NCBI GenBank assembly: GCA_963762085.1
Contig: CAVXJD010000003.1
Coordinates: 62,001 to 126,000 of the forward strand
DNA from: DASQGA01 sp963762085
GTDB taxonomy: Bacteria; Actinomycetota; Thermoleophilia; Gaiellales; Gaiellaceae
DNA length: 64,000 bases
Direction: 5' to 3'
The first letter of the stretch is position 1; every line of letters starts with the position of its first letter. The translations under genes and the position numbers were made by a program. The notes beneath the pieces were generated by a model. It saw only the letters and a list, made by a program, of their open reading frames with translations. It was not told the DNA's origin and did not search any database. Of the stretch, positions 57,406 through 64,000 are shown piece by piece.

Positions 57406-58365
57406 GGGGCCGCTCTCGGCTTCTGCGCCCGTCGGTTCGACTTCGCGTGCCGTCTGGGCAAGGACGATGCCGGCGAGCACGAGGAGCGAGCCCGCGATCT
57501 GCTGTCCCGTGAGCTCCTCCCCCAGCCATGCGTATGCGACTGCGGCGGCAAGAACGGGCTCGAGCATCGCGACGATGATCGTGCGGGTCGGCGAGATGTG
57601 GTGGAGCGCGGTCACGATCAGGACGAAAGGCACGACAGTGCCGAGAACGACCACGTATCCGAGCAAGAGCCAGACGGGCGCCGAGAAACCGTCGAGACGA
57701 CCCAGGAGCGATGCACTCGCCTCGACGCTTCCGGCGGGAAAGCTCCACCACGGTTGCACGATGGCCCAGAAGATGCTTGCGAAGAGGAACCCGAAGGCGA
57801 GGAGCGAGGTTGCGTCACGGCCTCCACGGAGGCTTCGGTCGGCCATGATGATGTAGAGCGCGTAGGCGACCGCGGCCGCGAGGCACGCGAGGACGCCCGT
57901 CGTGCTGAGAGTCACGCCGCTCCAGAGGTCGACGACGAGCGATAGCCCGGCCAGGCTCAGCGCGATCGCGGCCCAGAGCCGGCGCCGCACCGGCTCGTGG
58001 ACGAAGAACCGCGCGTAGAGAGCAACGAGGATTGGAGCGATGTACTCGATCACGAGCGCGATACCGATGTTGAGCCGGCTCAGCGCCACGAAGTAGAAGA
58101 ACTGGACGAGGGCCAGGCCCAAGATCCCGAAGACGGCGAGGAACGCGAGCTCCCGCCGGCTCGTCCGCAGGGACGCGGGACGCAGGAGGGCGACTGTGGC
58201 CAGGAGAATGACTGCGGAGCCAGTCGCCCTCACTTCGGACAGGCGTAGCGCCGAGAGACCGGCCGAGTCGAGCACGATCTTCGAGACAGTCGCGTTGACC
58301 GACCAGAGCAGGACGGCAGTCCAGACAAGGACGTACCCGACGAGTGGGCGGCGTGTTCGGGCCAG
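57400..58365 (-). CDS. EamA/DMT-family transporter, probable CTG start
   Basis: A 321-aa ten-helix exporter of the drug/metabolite superfamily, with two EamA repeats (helices such as LAFLAVFGILGLALVQFFYF and VWLLLGYVVVLGTVVPFVLI). The ordinary GTG at 58275 would delete the first helix (VLVWTAVLLWSVNATVSKIV). A CTG at 58365, exactly 6 nt after TAGCCT, restores it, and the frame is blocked by a TAG just upstream, so I use the CTG. The substrate is unknown, often an amino acid or metabolite. Confidence 0.82.
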   Translation of the reverse strand: MARTRRPLVGYVLVWTAVLLWSVNATVSKIVLDSAGLSALRLSEVRATGSAVILLATVALLRPASLRTSRRELAFLAVFGILGLALVQFFYFVALSRLNIGIALVIEYIAPILVALYARFFVHEPVRRRLWAAIALSLAGLSLVVDLWSGVTLSTTGVLACLAAAVAYALYIIMADRSLRGGRDATSLLAFGFLFASIFWAIVQPWWSFPAGSVEASASLLGRLDGFSAPVWLLLGYVVVLGTVVPFVLIVTALHHISPTRTIIVAMLEPVLAAAVAYAWLGEELTGQQIAGSLLVLAGIVLAQTAREVEPTGAEAESGPR

Positions 58366-58422
58366 CTCGCGAGGCTAACCGAGGAACGATCGAACCGTGG
58401 CGCGGTCTACACTTCCCGTCAG

Positions 58423-58496
58423 CGGGACGTGGCGCAGCCTGGTAGCGCACCTGCTTTGGGAGCAGGGGGTCGCGAGTTCAAATCTCGCCGTCCCGA
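58423..58496 (+). tRNA. tRNA-Pro (anticodon TGG)
   Basis: A 74-nt cloverleaf. The acceptor arms CGGGACG and CGTCCCG pair fully, the D-arm is GCGC...GCGC, the anticodon arm CCTGC-TTTGGGA-GCAGG has TGG, and the T-arm is GCGAG-TTCAAAT-CTCGC. The discriminator is A and no CCA is encoded. A TACACT box lies at 58408-58413. Confidence 0.95.
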
Positions 58497-58500
58497 TAAG

Positions 58501-58526
58501 AAAAGGCCCTGGAAGCAGGGCCTTTT
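58501..58526. terminator. intrinsic terminator after tRNA-Pro
   Basis: AAAAGGCCCTG and CAGGGCCTTTT form a perfect 11-bp stem around GAAG, with A and T tracts on the two sides, so it can stop transcription in both directions: the tRNA on plus, and the uncharacterised gene at 58572 on minus. Confidence 0.88.
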
Positions 58527-58571
58527 CCGTCACTTGTTAGCTCGTCGGTGCCAACGCGAACCGGCGTCGCG

Positions 58572-59747
58572 TCAGACGTCCCCGTCCGGCACGATCCCCC
58601 GGCTGAAGCTTTCCACCTGTTCAGGGGTAAACGGCGGGCGGGAAAGCTGCTCGCTCAGGTGGAAGGCACAGAACATGTGGACGATGTAGTGCATCCGCTG
58701 CTGGAGATCCGACCAGTCGTGCGCGCCGCAGTCGTCGAGAGCCGGCGCAACCGGTTCAAACCGTGCCAGCAGCTCGACCAGATCCGTGTCGGCGGGCTCG
58801 TCGAGCGCCTCCGGGTACGCGTCGGCCAGGTGCGTCCCGAGGGCCAGCACCCGCTCCGGCAGCGACATGACCATGAACGACTCCGTGATCACTTCGCGTG
58901 CGAGCCTGCTCGCGCTTCGCTGCACGCCTCCCGCCACGACACCCACAACGACGGCGGCCGGTCGCCGGACAACAGGCCACCAGCGGCCTGCTGACGGGAA
59001 GAGAGCCTCGAGGGCGCGGCGCCCCAGATCCTTCTGTGTGGCGTAGGCGGCGTCGAGGGCCTCGCGAATCTGCGGCTGCAGGCGCGTCTGCTCGTGGAAG
59101 CCGATTTCGAGGTTCGCGAGGACGGCGAGCTCGGTGCGCGCCTTCGGGTCGTGCTCGCGCTGCCGCCGCTCATAGCGGACGAACGCCCGGCGCAAGTAGC
59201 GCTGCCCCTCGGGTGGGTCACCGGGCTGCAGTCGGGCGAGGAAGCGCTGGAAGGAAGGAGACTCGGCCACGTCAGGCGGGCACTCATGGAGATAGCGCGC
59301 GAACTGGAGTCCGATCTCCTCGAACACCTTCAGGTTCCCGCGTGCGACGGCGTCGCTGGCACACTCGAACGCGTCGAACGGTGTGTGCAGCGCAGCCGTC
59401 AGGCGCCCCATCCGCGACTCGCGCTCAAACAGGCCGTGGCGTAGGAGCCGACGCCACAACGTCGCAATCGGATGCAGCAGCCAGCGGTCCTGGCCGAGCT
59501 TGCGGCTGAAGTGCTCGACTAGATCCTCACCGCGGATCGTCCGCCCCGCCTGGCGCGAGGCCCACGTGGCGTACGTGCACCAGTTCGCGCCCTCGCCGCT
59601 TCGTTCCGTGAACGCCGCCGCGAGACGCGAGTAGCAGTAGGTGATCTCGAGGTTTCGGATGATCGGGTTCGCGATCGCGACGATCCGCCGGACATCGTCC
59701 GCACTCGGTATCTGCGTCGATCGGTTCGAATCGGGTCTCACGGCCAT
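58572..59747 (-). CDS. hypothetical protein (391 aa)
   Basis: A 391-aa, mostly helical protein rich in Arg, Ala and Trp (for example NLEITYCYSRLAAAFTER and ANWCTYATWASRQAGRT near the N-terminus, then a conserved-looking LLHPIATLWRRLL). No signal peptide is visible; one hydrophobic stretch (AAVVVGVVAGGVQ) is near residue 270. I do not recognise the family. Codon use is normal for the genome. It is divergent from the nucleotidyltransferase-like gene. Confidence 0.7.
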   Translation of the reverse strand: MAVRPDSNRSTQIPSADDVRRIVAIANPIIRNLEITYCYSRLAAAFTERSGEGANWCTYATWASRQAGRTIRGEDLVEHFSRKLGQDRWLLHPIATLWRRLLRHGLFERESRMGRLTAALHTPFDAFECASDAVARGNLKVFEEIGLQFARYLHECPPDVAESPSFQRFLARLQPGDPPEGQRYLRRAFVRYERRQREHDPKARTELAVLANLEIGFHEQTRLQPQIREALDAAYATQKDLGRRALEALFPSAGRWWPVVRRPAAVVVGVVAGGVQRSASRLAREVITESFMVMSLPERVLALGTHLADAYPEALDEPADTDLVELLARFEPVAPALDDCGAHDWSDLQQRMHYIVHMFCAFHLSEQLSRPPFTPEQVESFSRGIVPDGDV

Positions 59748-59829
59748 AGCGTCTCACGGAGCGCAGACCTGTCGCCTGGCCGGTGCGATACCCACGAGAA
59801 GTCGCTCGTCGGCGAGTAGTCTCCCGCCG

Positions 59830-60588
59830 GTGAGCGAGCCCCATGCCGATGTCGTCGAGGAGGGCCGCCGGCTCGTCACCCTCGCGCTGCAGGAAAACCT
59901 GCCGCTTCGTCTTCTGGGGGGTGTCGCGATCAGGCTCCGCGGCCCCGAGACAGGACATTCGGCGCTCGAGCGCTCCTACGCGGATCTCGACTTCGCAGCC
60001 GGAAAGGGCTCGTCCAGGAAAGCGGCGTCCTTCTTCGAGGTGGCGGGCTACGTTCCGGATGTCGCCTTCAACACCCTCCAGGGAAGCGAGCGCTTGCTCT
60101 TCTGGGACGGCGCCAACCGGCGGCAGGTGGACGTGTTCGTCGGCGCGTTCTCGATGTCCCACAAGATTCCGCTCGCGGACCGCCTCGAGCTCGAGCCGGT
60201 CTCGGTTCCGCTCGCTGAGCTCCTCCTGACGAAGCTCCAGATCGCCGAGCTGAACGAGAAGGACGTGCGAGACACGCTGGCGCTCCTCCTCGAGCACCCG
60301 GTCGGAGACGAGGACGGCGACACCGTCAACGCCGCCCGTGTCGCGGCGCTTTGCGCCGCGGACTGGGGGCTCTGGCGCACCATCACCGGGAATCTGGAGG
60401 CAACGCTCGCCCGCCTGGATGCCTATGCCCTGTCGGCGGACGAGCAGCGCCTCGTGGCTGACCGGGCACGGGCGCTTCTCGACCGCATCGAGGCGGAGCC
60501 AAAGTCTCGCGCCTGGCGCCTTCGCGCGCGCATCGGGGAGCGAAAGCGGTGGTACGAGCTACCGGAAGAGGTTGCCGGCGGGCCCTAG
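59830..60588 (+). CDS. nucleotidyltransferase-fold hypothetical protein
   Basis: A 252-aa protein resembling MNT/AbiEii-like nucleotidyltransferase-fold proteins: NLPLRLLGGVAIRLRGP, then DLDFAAGKGSSRK (an Asp-x-Asp-like acidic pair) and QVDVFVGAFSMSHKI with a third Asp. The C-terminus is helical. It could modify RNA or protein, or be an inactive relative. It is not next to an obvious toxin-antitoxin partner. The GTG is 7 nt after TAGTCT. Confidence 0.65.
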   Translation: MSEPHADVVEEGRRLVTLALQENLPLRLLGGVAIRLRGPETGHSALERSYADLDFAAGKGSSRKAASFFEVAGYVPDVAFNTLQGSERLLFWDGANRRQVDVFVGAFSMSHKIPLADRLELEPVSVPLAELLLTKLQIAELNEKDVRDTLALLLEHPVGDEDGDTVNAARVAALCAADWGLWRTITGNLEATLARLDAYALSADEQRLVADRARALLDRIEAEPKSRAWRLRARIGERKRWYELPEEVAGGP

Positions 60589-60602
60589 GGGCGAGTCGAG
60601 CG

Positions 60603-60629
60603 GTTGCAAGCACCGCTGCCGCGTTGCAA
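60603..60629 (+). promoter_or_regulatory. candidate IclR operator (TTGCAA boxes)
   Basis: Two TTGCAA palindromes (in GGTTGCAAGC near 60602-60611 and CGTTGCAATA near 60622-60631), plus a partial GGTGCAAT at the start codon, surround the AATACT -10 region of the IclR gene. Such repeats suggest an autoregulatory operator. Confidence 0.45.
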
Positions 60630-60640
60630 TACTTGCGTCG

Positions 60641-61318
60641 GTGCAATCCGCAGACAAGGCACTCGCGATCCTCGCAGCCTTCACCGAAGCGCGGCCCGAG
60701 CTCGGTGCGACCGAACTCGCTGGGGAGCTCGGGATGCACAAGAGCACCGTCTCGCGGCTTCTTGCAACGCTCGAGGCGCGCGGTCTCGTGCGCCGCGCCG
60801 GCGATCGCTTTCTTCCCGGGCCGGAGCTGGCGCGACTCGGGTCCCTGGCCGCCAGAGGCCTGGCGCTTCTCCCCACCGCGCGCGATCCGCTCGCGCGTCT
60901 TGCAGACGAGACCTCGGAGACGGTGAACCTCGCGATCCGGGAAGGCGATCGCGTCCTGAACGTGTACCAGGTCGAGACCTCCCACTTCGTCGGAGTGAAG
61001 GACTGGACCGGTCGAACGACACCGCTCGGCACGACCGCGAACGGCAAGGTGCTGCTCGCCTTCGGTGATGGCGGCGCTTCCACGGAGCTCGAAAGCATTC
61101 GTGGCTGCGGCTATGCGACGGCGGTGGAGGAGCTCGAGCCGGGCCTGAACTCCGCGGCCGCGCCGGTCTTCGATTGCACTGGCACTTGTGTGGCGGCGGT
61201 CTCGGTTGCAGGCCCGTCGTATCGCGTGACCGAAGAGCGGCTCGCAGATCTCGGCCGTGCATGCGTGGTGGCCGCGGACGAGATTTCTGCGGGCCTCGGG
61301 CACCGGAGAGCTGCTTGA
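60641..61318 (+). CDS. IclR-family transcriptional regulator
   Basis: A 225-aa regulator. The winged helix (about 1-65) has SADKALAILAAFTEARPELG and MHKSTVSRLLATLEARGLV, and the effector-binding domain (about 75-220) has GDRVLNVYQVETSHFVG and TTANGKVLLAF. The GTG start removes an ORF overlap with the previous gene and gives the usual N-terminus. Its stop overlaps the GrdE-like ATG by one base, so it very probably controls this operon in response to a small acid. Confidence 0.9.
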   Translation: MQSADKALAILAAFTEARPELGATELAGELGMHKSTVSRLLATLEARGLVRRAGDRFLPGPELARLGSLAARGLALLPTARDPLARLADETSETVNLAIREGDRVLNVYQVETSHFVGVKDWTGRTTPLGTTANGKVLLAFGDGGASTELESIRGCGYATAVEELEPGLNSAAAPVFDCTGTCVAAVSVAGPSYRVTEERLADLGRACVVAADEISAGLGHRRAA

Positions 61319-62535
61319 TGGCTTGGGAGGTGCGCACGTTCGGTCCGGGCGTGCTCGCGCCCGACGCCGCACGGATCGAGGGCTTGGCGCGCGCCGAGGC
61401 TGCACTCGCCGGTGTCGACGTCGCGGTCGTCGAGCCGGGCGAGCCGGTGCGGGTCACGCACGTTCTTGATGCCGTCGAGCCACGGATCCGCCCTGACGGT
61501 CGCAAGGCATTTCCGACCGAGGATCGAGCGGGCGAGGGCGTGACGAATCGGATTAGCGACGTTGTTGTCCTTTCCTGCCTCGATTTCCCGGGAGAGGAAC
61601 GTCCGCTGCACGAGCAGGAGTCGGTCGTCGATCTCGCAGGCCCGGCCGCCGAACTGACCCCTTTCGGCTCGATGCGTAACGTCGTCCTGACCTTCCGTCC
61701 CGGCGACGATGCAGATCACCGAGCCATCGACAGCGCAGTTCGGCGTGCGACGCTTTGCGCGGCCGAGCTCCTGGCCGAGCCCACCCTGAGCGCCGAGCCG
61801 ATCCACACGCACACGTTCGCGCTCGAGCCGGCGGACGACGATTCGCTTCCGTCCATCGCGGCGCTCGTGCAACTGTCTGATCTCGGCCAGCTCTACCAGC
61901 TCTACCTCTACGGAACCCCGGTCGGCGAGAGCGGTCTCCCGAAGCTCGTCGATCCGGCGGAGGTGATGGACGGAGCCGTGACTGCGGGCGAGTACCACTG
62001 GGCCGCGATGCGCAACCCGACCTACTTCTTCCAGCTCAACTCACTGATACGAACTCTCTACCGCGAGCACGGTAAGCGCCTGCGCTTCGCGGGCGTCGTA
62101 CTCATGCGGGGGTACGAGCAGTCGGCGGATGACAAGCAGCGCGCCGCGGACGCGGCTGCGCGTGTCGCGGTCGGACTGGGCGTCGACGGAGTCGTGATCA
62201 CGACCGATGCCGGCGGCAACAGCCACACCGACACCATGCTCACGTGCCGAGCCTGCGAGAACGCGGGCGTGAAGACATCGGTGATCGTCTGCGAGGAGAC
62301 CGATTTAGAAGCGACCGGGCCGATCCTGACCGATTGGGTCCCTGAGGCCGACTGCATCGTCTCGACGGGGAACGTCGAGCAGCTCGCTCCGGCCTGGAAG
62401 CCCGAGCGAGTGCTGGGCGGCGATCACCTTCTCGACGGCACGCCTGCTGCCGAAGCGGGACCGATCCCGGTTCGCAACTATCTTGGCGCTACTAACCAGA
62501 TGGGCCAGCTCGACCTCGGAGCGACGTCATGGTGA
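61318..62535 (+). CDS. GrdE-like subunit, glycine/sarcosine/betaine reductase component B family
   Basis: A 405-aa relative of GrdE: EPGEPVRVTHVLDAVEPRIR and AELTPFGSMRNVVLTFRPGD in the N-terminal half, VMDGAVTAGEYHWAAMRNPT about residue 216-235, GVDGVVITTDAGGNSHTDTM and VSTGNVEQLAPAWKPERVLG toward the C-terminus. Classical GrdE is cut before a Cys in the region after the MDG motif to form a pyruvoyl cofactor. Here that stretch (GEYHWAAMRN) has no Cys, so cleavage seems unlikely. It overlaps the GrdB-like gene by 7 nt. Confidence 0.8.
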   Translation: MAWEVRTFGPGVLAPDAARIEGLARAEAALAGVDVAVVEPGEPVRVTHVLDAVEPRIRPDGRKAFPTEDRAGEGVTNRISDVVVLSCLDFPGEERPLHEQESVVDLAGPAAELTPFGSMRNVVLTFRPGDDADHRAIDSAVRRATLCAAELLAEPTLSAEPIHTHTFALEPADDDSLPSIAALVQLSDLGQLYQLYLYGTPVGESGLPKLVDPAEVMDGAVTAGEYHWAAMRNPTYFFQLNSLIRTLYREHGKRLRFAGVVLMRGYEQSADDKQRAADAAARVAVGLGVDGVVITTDAGGNSHTDTMLTCRACENAGVKTSVIVCEETDLEATGPILTDWVPEADCIVSTGNVEQLAPAWKPERVLGGDHLLDGTPAAEAGPIPVRNYLGATNQMGQLDLGATSW

Positions 62536-63806
62536 GGGCCGTCCACTACCTGAATCAGTTCTTCGCGGGGCTCGGCGGCGAGGAGGCCGCGGGCACCGAG
62601 CCGACTCGTCTCGACGGCCCGGTCGGGCCTGGCAAGGGACTTGCCGCGGCCCTCGAGGGGATCGAGATCGTCTCGACTGTCGCGTGCGGCGACGACTACT
62701 TCGGCGAGCACGAGGAAACCGTACTCGGGCAGCTCTTCGAGTTGATCGAGCGTGACCGGCCCGACTTGCTGGTCGCCGGCCCTGCGTTCGGGTCCGGGCG
62801 GTACGGCTATGCCTGCGCTCGTGTCGCGGCCGAAGCGAGCAGGCGTGGGATCCCTGGGCTTGCGGCGATGCACGAGGAGAATCCGGGTGTTGCAGCAGCA
62901 GCGGGCAAAGTGCTGATCGTCCCCACGGCCGTAAACGTGACAGGCATGCGTGACGCGCTACCGCGGATCGCCTCTCTCGCGAGCGCGGTGGCGAGCGGCC
63001 GCGAGCTGGGCCCACCCGAAGAGGAGGGTTACCTCCCGCGGGGGCTCCGACGAAACCGGCACCACGGTGCGACGGGCGCCGAGCGAGCTGTGGACCTCCT
63101 CCTCGCGAAGCTGAACGGCGAGACGCGCTCCGAGGTCGGAGGGGCGTTCGACCTGGTCGATCCCCCGGCACGCGTGGGCGATCTCTCGCAGGCTCTCATC
63201 GCCCTGGTGACCGAAGCGGGGTGTGTTCCTCAGGGAAATCCTGATCGGTTGCCAAGTGTGCGCGCCCAGGCGTGGCTGCGATATTCGCTCGCCGGCGAGA
63301 CGCGACTCGAGGCTGGTGAGTACGAGAGCGTGCACGGCGGCTTCGACGTCGCCCGAGCGAACGAGGATCCGAACAGGCTCGTTCCGCTCGACACGGTGAG
63401 CGGCCTCGTCGACGAGGGCCGGATCGGCCGGCTGCATGAGTTCTTCTACACGACGACCGGGAATGGCACCCCCGTTTCAATCTCGACCGGATTCGGCCGT
63501 GAAATCGCGCGAGAGTTGCGTGACGCCGGCGTTGAAGCCGTTCTCCTGTCGGGGACCTGAGGGACGGGCACGCGCTGCGGGGCAGTGCTCGCGAAGGAGA
63601 TCGAACGGGAGGGGATACCGACAGTGTTCGTGACCTCCCTGCCGACGATCTCGACGATGATCGGCGTCAACCGAACCCTTCGCGGCCCCGCGATCACTCA
63701 TCCGTTCGGTCTCGACGAGGAGGAGCGACGCCAGATCGTCGAGCGAGCGCTCGAGATGCTCGAGACAGACGTCGAGCCGACCACGGTCTGGGAGGTTGCT
63801 TCGTGA
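62529..63806 (+). CDS. GrdB-like selenoprotein (glycine/sarcosine/betaine reductase selenoprotein B family)
   Basis: A 425-aa selenoprotein if UGA codon 344 (63558-63560) is decoded as Sec. Upstream: RAVHYLNQFFAGLGGEEAAG, PAFGSGRYGYACARVA, HEENPGVAAAAGKVLIVPTA. Across the UGA: AVLLSGT-Sec-GTGTRCGAV, then AKEIEREGIPTVFVTSLPTI, IGVNRTLRGPAITHPFG. GrdB has Sec followed by Cys residues at this place; here one of the usual cysteines is Gly. A hairpin at 63566-63590 follows as a candidate SECIS. The likely role is reductive cleavage or activation of a substituted amine or acid, with the GrdE-like partner. Confidence 0.87.
63566..63590 (+). promoter_or_regulatory. candidate bacterial SECIS hairpin in GrdB-like mRNA
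   Basis: GGGCA pairs with UGCUC (one G-U), and CUGC with GCAG around a GGG loop, with CGCG bulged. The loop starts 18 nt after the UGA, within the bacterial SECIS range, and is G-rich. Confidence 0.5.
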
Positions 63807-63961
63807 GGATCAAGGGACTGAGGGTCGTTGTTCTTGACGCGCGTGTATCTCGGGTCCCGACCCGCCCCCCTGCTCACGCGCAAGCGTACTGCCCGAAAGC
63901 ACTCGCGTGGCACACCGACTGTGCCACTGGCGTCACGAAAGTTGAGCCGCGAATCACGTGA
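63803..63961 (+). CDS. short ORF after the GrdB-like gene, uncertain
   Basis: A GTG overlapping the GrdB-like stop (GTGA) opens a 52-codon frame beginning RIKGLRVVVLDARVSRVP. The first 14 residues look like a typical first beta strand of an enzyme, but the rest is atypical and a TGA follows. The tail from about 63860 contains a perfect GTGGCACA/TGTGCCAC hairpin (63907-63927) and may be noncoding. It could be a truncated third gene of the operon. Confidence 0.3.
   Translation: MRIKGLRVVVLDARVSRVPTRPPAHAQAYCPKALAWHTDCATGVTKVEPRIT
63907..63927. repeat. 8-bp perfect hairpin near the window end
   Basis: GTGGCACA and TGTGCCAC with a CCGAC loop form a strong stem. It may be a terminator without T-tract for the selenoprotein operon, or a repeat end. 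Confidence 0.5.
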
Positions 63962-64000
63962 GTGGCGCCGCAATTCACGGGTGCTCGCTCGTGCTCGCCC

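Overview
This window looks like a chromosomal segment of a high-GC actinobacterium, most likely class Thermoleophilia (Gaiellales/Solirubrobacterales). The lineage is an inference from gene content and style: GTG/ATG/TTG starts, strong G/C in third codon positions, a fused DEDD exonuclease/UvrC protein, a topoisomerase IB, a type 2 PyrF, and many apparently leaderless promoters in which TANNNT lies exactly 6 nt before the start codon. Most genes are housekeeping. There is no prophage, intact IS element or CRISPR array.

Layout. 1-4.7 kb (minus): a kelch-like lipoprotein cut by the window edge, then pabB-pabC-glutamine amidotransferase-ornithine cyclodeaminase, the last with a frameshift. 4.8-14 kb: murI-rph-mgtC-rdgB, a cNMP-binding protein, YihY, a roadblock-like protein, pyrE, HU, a VOC protein, an SOS-controlled exonuclease-UvrC fusion, pyrF and a LysM protein. 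14-24 kb: a D-Ala-D-Ala carboxypeptidase, a PfkB kinase, guaB-guaA, an orphan encapsulated-ferritin-like (EncFtn) gene with acylphosphatase and MFS genes, a UDG-like gene, a second MFS gene and rplM-rpsI. 24-38 kb: cell-envelope and coenzyme genes (glmM, glmS, acpS, nnrD/E, alr), a frameshifted HAD phosphatase, a CCA-type nucleotidyltransferase, an acyltransferase, a flippase-like protein and a PAP2 protein. 38-48 kb: topoisomerase IB, an SDR, fabI, a coiled-coil protein, a large membrane protein, a selenocysteine peroxiredoxin, a YbdK-type ligase, RidA, a serine hydrolase, a cNMP-binding protein and a NUDIX hydrolase. 48-58 kb: trxA, ileS, ispH, a giant five-GAF histidine kinase with its response regulator, an EamA transporter and tRNA-Pro. 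58-64 kb: two uncharacterised genes, then an IclR regulator followed by GrdE-like and GrdB-like genes.

The main discovery is selenocysteine use. Two unrelated genes contain an in-frame UGA exactly at the expected redox residue, each followed by a hairpin at the distance expected for a bacterial SECIS element. One is an AhpC/TSA-type peroxiredoxin, with Sec at the peroxidatic position. The other is a glycine/sarcosine/betaine-reductase selenoprotein B homologue. The GrdB-like gene is translationally coupled to a GrdE-like gene that appears to lack the cysteine that is processed to the pyruvoyl cofactor in clostridial GrdE. The IclR-GrdE-GrdB operon may therefore be an uncharacterised selenoenzyme system, different from classical Stickland glycine reductase.

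Other unusual points are a three-copy dispersed inverted-repeat element with one internally deleted copy, a LexA box inside the spacer of a leaderless promoter, stop codons that double as -10 boxes, predicted ATT and CTG start codons, an EncFtn homologue without a shell gene, and a hairpin over the rph start codon. Two frameshifts, each one extra base, could be assembly errors or real pseudogenes. All assignments come from reading motifs and translations; no database searches were run.
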